From: Pseudomonadales bacterium
Lineage (GTDB): Bacteria; Pseudomonadota; Gammaproteobacteria; Pseudomonadales; UBA5518
Assembly: GCA_024234165.1 (NCBI GenBank)
Contig: JACKOP010000005.1
Span: 186,001-250,000 of the forward strand
Direction: 5' to 3'
Length of the DNA: 64,000 bases
Under the pieces are notes generated by a model. It ran no database searches. It saw only the letters and a list, made by a program, of their open reading frames with translations, and was not told the DNA's origin. Shown here in pieces: positions 62,094 through 64,000 of the stretch (position 1 is the first letter of the stretch; every line of letters starts with the position of its first letter). The translations under genes were made by a program, and so were the position numbers.

Positions 62094-62827
62094 GACGGGG
62101 CTCCGTTGCTGGAAACAGGTACGGCGACGCGCTGCGGCTCGCCAACCAATCGAACCGGGTCGGCGGAAGCGACCGGCTGTGGTCGTGCGCGATACGGCGT
62201 GCAGCCGTCGAAGGCGGGCGGCTCTTCCCACAATGCATCGAGTGCGGGCTCTGGAGCCGACTCCACGGCAGTCGGCTCCTCACCGGCAAGCTCGACGATC
62301 GCCGCGATCGCCGACGCGTACGGCGACTCCAGGCGACGCAGCGCGCTGTGGATCGCATTGAGGATATGGGTCAGCTCGCCAAGGAACCCGCGCGTCTGCG
62401 TTGCCGGCTGGGTCGAGGCAAATTCGAGCACTGCCGGCAGGTAATCGGGCAACTCGCCTGGCGCGAGCAGCAGCCCCGCCTGTTCGTAGCTGTGGCGCAG
62501 ATCGACCAGTGCCGGACCGCGCTCGCGCGAGTCTCCGTGCACATGCTCGAACAGGTGCAACGAGCAGGCACGGGAGGAATCGAACACCCTCACGTACTCT
62601 GCTTCGGCATCGAGCGGGTCGCTGTCCGCAAGGCTCCTTGCCAGCCGATCGAGTTCCGCGAGGCGATCGTCCGACAGCGGAGCACCCGCCCGGCGCGCGG
62701 CATGCAGCGTTGCACGCAGCTCCGGCAGCGCCTGGCGCAATTCGCCGTCCGGGTAATCGATCAGGCGTGCAAGGGCGCGCAACGCAGCGCCCGCAGCACG
62801 ATCCGGAGCCTGGGCAAAGGCATTCAT
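62090..62827 (-). CDS. narJ: Nitrate reductase molybdenum cofactor assembly chaperone
   Basis: A 245-aa cytosolic chaperone needed for insertion of the molybdenum cofactor into NarG; not part of the final enzyme. ATG 62827 is chosen because the longer frame lies inside narH. Motifs are LARLIDYPDGELRQALPEL, AEYVRVFDSSRACSLHLFEHVHGDSRERGPALVDLRHSYEQAGLLL and ELPDYLPAVLEFAS, all characteristic. It is translationally coupled to narI at its end and lies 11 bp after narH. Confidence 0.95.
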   Translation of the reverse strand: MNAFAQAPDRAAGAALRALARLIDYPDGELRQALPELRATLHAARRAGAPLSDDRLAELDRLARSLADSDPLDAEAEYVRVFDSSRACSLHLFEHVHGDSRERGPALVDLRHSYEQAGLLLAPGELPDYLPAVLEFASTQPATQTRGFLGELTHILNAIHSALRRLESPYASAIAAIVELAGEEPTAVESAPEPALDALWEEPPAFDGCTPYRARPQPVASADPVRLVGEPQRVAVPVSSNGAPS

Positions 62828-62838
62828 GGGCACACTCC

Positions 62839-64000
62839 TCACTCGACCAGCTTCACGGGAATCGTGCGGCGGCGACCGCTTCCGAACAGGCTGGCTTCGC
62901 TGCTGCCGTCCGAGCAGCCGTTGCCGAAGCTGAAGCCACAGCCGCCACGCAGCTCGAACGCGTTCTCGGCGTACTCGCGATGCGTCGAAGGAATCACGAA
63001 GCGGTCCTCGTAGTTCGCGATTGCGAGCAGTCGGTACATGCTCTCGGCCTCTGCCTCGTCGAGTCCGACCTGCGCCAGCACCGTCGCATCGGGCGCGCCA
63101 TCCACGTGACGCGAGCGTTGCCACGCGCGCATCGCGAGCATGCGTTCCAGCGCAGAAATCACCGGTGCCGGATCGCCTGCGGTCAGCAGGTTCGCGAGGT
63201 ACTGCACCGGGATGCGCAGCTCGTTGACGTCGGGAATCACGCCCTTGGTGGCGAGCTGCCCGGCAGCAGCCGCCGCAGTGATCGGCGACAGCGGCGGCAC
63301 GTACCAGACCATCGGCAGCGTGCGGTATTCGGGATGCAGCGGCAGCGCAATCTTCCAATCGACCGCCATGCGGTAGACCGGACTCGAGCGCGCCGCTTCC
63401 AGCCACGCTTCGGGCACGCCGTCGCGGCGCGCCGCGGCGATCACCTGCGGGTCCGAGGGATCGAGGAAGACGCCGAGCTGCGCCGGGTAGAGATCCTTTT
63501 CGTCGGCAACGGCCGCTGCCTCGGCGATGCGATCGGCGTCGTAGAGCAACACGCCGAGATAACGGATGCGGCCAACACAGGTCTCCGAACACACGGTGGG
63601 CATACCCGCTTCGATGCGCGGGTAGCAGAAGGTGCACTTCTCGGCCTTGCCGGACTTCCAGTTGTAATAGATCTTCTTGTACGGACAGCCGGACACACAC
63701 ATGCGCCAACCACGGCACTTGTCCTGGTCGATCAGGACCACGCCGTCTTCCTCGCGCTTGTAGATCGAACCCGAGGGACAGCTCGCGACGCACGCCGGGT
63801 TCAGGCAGTGCTCGCAAAGCCGCGGCAGATACATCATGAAGGTGTTTTCGAACTCGCCGTACATCTGCTTCTGTACCTGCTCGAAGTTCGTGTCTGCGGA
63901 GCGGCTGGCGAACTCACCACCGAGGATTTCCTCCCAGTTCGGCCCCCATTCGATCTTCTCCATGCGCTGGCCGGTGATCAGGCTGCGCGGGCGTGCCGTT
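62839..64000 (-). CDS. narH: Respiratory nitrate reductase beta subunit, 5' end cut by window edge
   Basis: The frame is open to the last base, and the sequence before the ATG at 63963 (LITGQR-MEKIEWGPNWEEILGG) is part of the conserved protein, so narH continues beyond the window. The visible 387 codons carry three of the four iron-sulfur sites: CEHCLNPACVASCP, CRGWRMCVSGCPYKK and CTFCYPRIEAGMPTVCSETCVGRI. The Trp in CRGWR marks the site that holds [3Fe-4S] in NarH. The subunit relays electrons from NarI haem to NarG. narG is expected just outside to the right. Confidence 0.97.
   Translation of the reverse strand, partial: TARPRSLITGQRMEKIEWGPNWEEILGGEFASRSADTNFEQVQKQMYGEFENTFMMYLPRLCEHCLNPACVASCPSGSIYKREEDGVVLIDQDKCRGWRMCVSGCPYKKIYYNWKSGKAEKCTFCYPRIEAGMPTVCSETCVGRIRYLGVLLYDADRIAEAAAVADEKDLYPAQLGVFLDPSDPQVIAAARRDGVPEAWLEAARSSPVYRMAVDWKIALPLHPEYRTLPMVWYVPPLSPITAAAAAGQLATKGVIPDVNELRIPVQYLANLLTAGDPAPVISALERMLAMRAWQRSRHVDGAPDATVLAQVGLDEAEAESMYRLLAIANYEDRFVIPSTHREYAENAFELRGGCGFSFGNGCSDGSSEASLFGSGRRRTIPVKLVE

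Overview
The window looks like a high-GC gammaproteobacterial chromosome segment of 64 kb. Pointers are ettA, creA, ycjX/ycjF, a DnaT-domain protein next to a lambda-P-like helicase loader beside radA, narHJI, several TonB-dependent receptors, and REP-like palindromes between genes. No rRNA, tRNA, CRISPR array, transposase or prophage structural gene was recognised. The species cannot be named from sequence reading alone.

Layout. 0-19 kb is a catabolic region: the end of an adenylate-forming ligase, a luciferase-like monooxygenase, two TonB-dependent receptors, two PQQ dehydrogenases (a soluble quinohaemoprotein type and a membrane glucose/quinate type), an SDR, a KstD-like flavoprotein, and a tightly overlapping glcDEF-NTF2-LLM operon. 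19.3-31.0 kb is one co-directional minus-strand run, visibly more AT-rich over most of its length. It reads ECF sigma factor, FecR, TonB-dependent transducer, Tat-exported TIM-barrel isomerase, Tat-exported small dehydrogenase subunit, GMC oxidoreductase, Gfo/Idh/MocA dehydrogenase, cytosolic TIM-barrel isomerase, MFS transporter. I read this as a self-regulated locus for uptake and 3-oxidation/cleavage of a glycoside or related polyol. It is the most interesting system in the window.

31-43.5 kb holds an amidase, two copies of a DUF1214 + sulfotransferase gene pair in opposite orientation, a remnant of a third DUF1214 gene, a SIMPL protein, an NTF2-like protein, a DUF2249 protein, ycjX/ycjF-like genes and a zinc alcohol dehydrogenase. 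43.5-53.8 kb is mostly housekeeping: rhodanese, TrpB2, a MOSC-ferredoxin reductase-ferredoxin fusion, a methyltransferase, glyA, an exported hypothetical, ettA, creA and a glutaredoxin. 53.8-61.3 kb has vapBC, a hypothetical, radA, a protein with three tandem DnaT-type domains overlapping a lambda-P-like loader gene, an SDR, an acyl-CoA synthetase and a hot-dog thioesterase. The right edge is narHJI, with narH cut by the window, indicating nitrate respiration.

Three repeat families stand out. REP-like palindromes (GTCGGCATGAATGCCGAC and GTCGGGTTTCAACCCGAC) occur in three clusters and supply the TAG stop codon of three different genes. A second palindrome family (GGGCGACC..GGTCGCCC) includes a perfect 6 x 15 bp tandem array. 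A structured 163-bp element is present twice in inverted orientation 5 kb apart. All start choices, compositions and functions come from reading the sequence; no database search was run.
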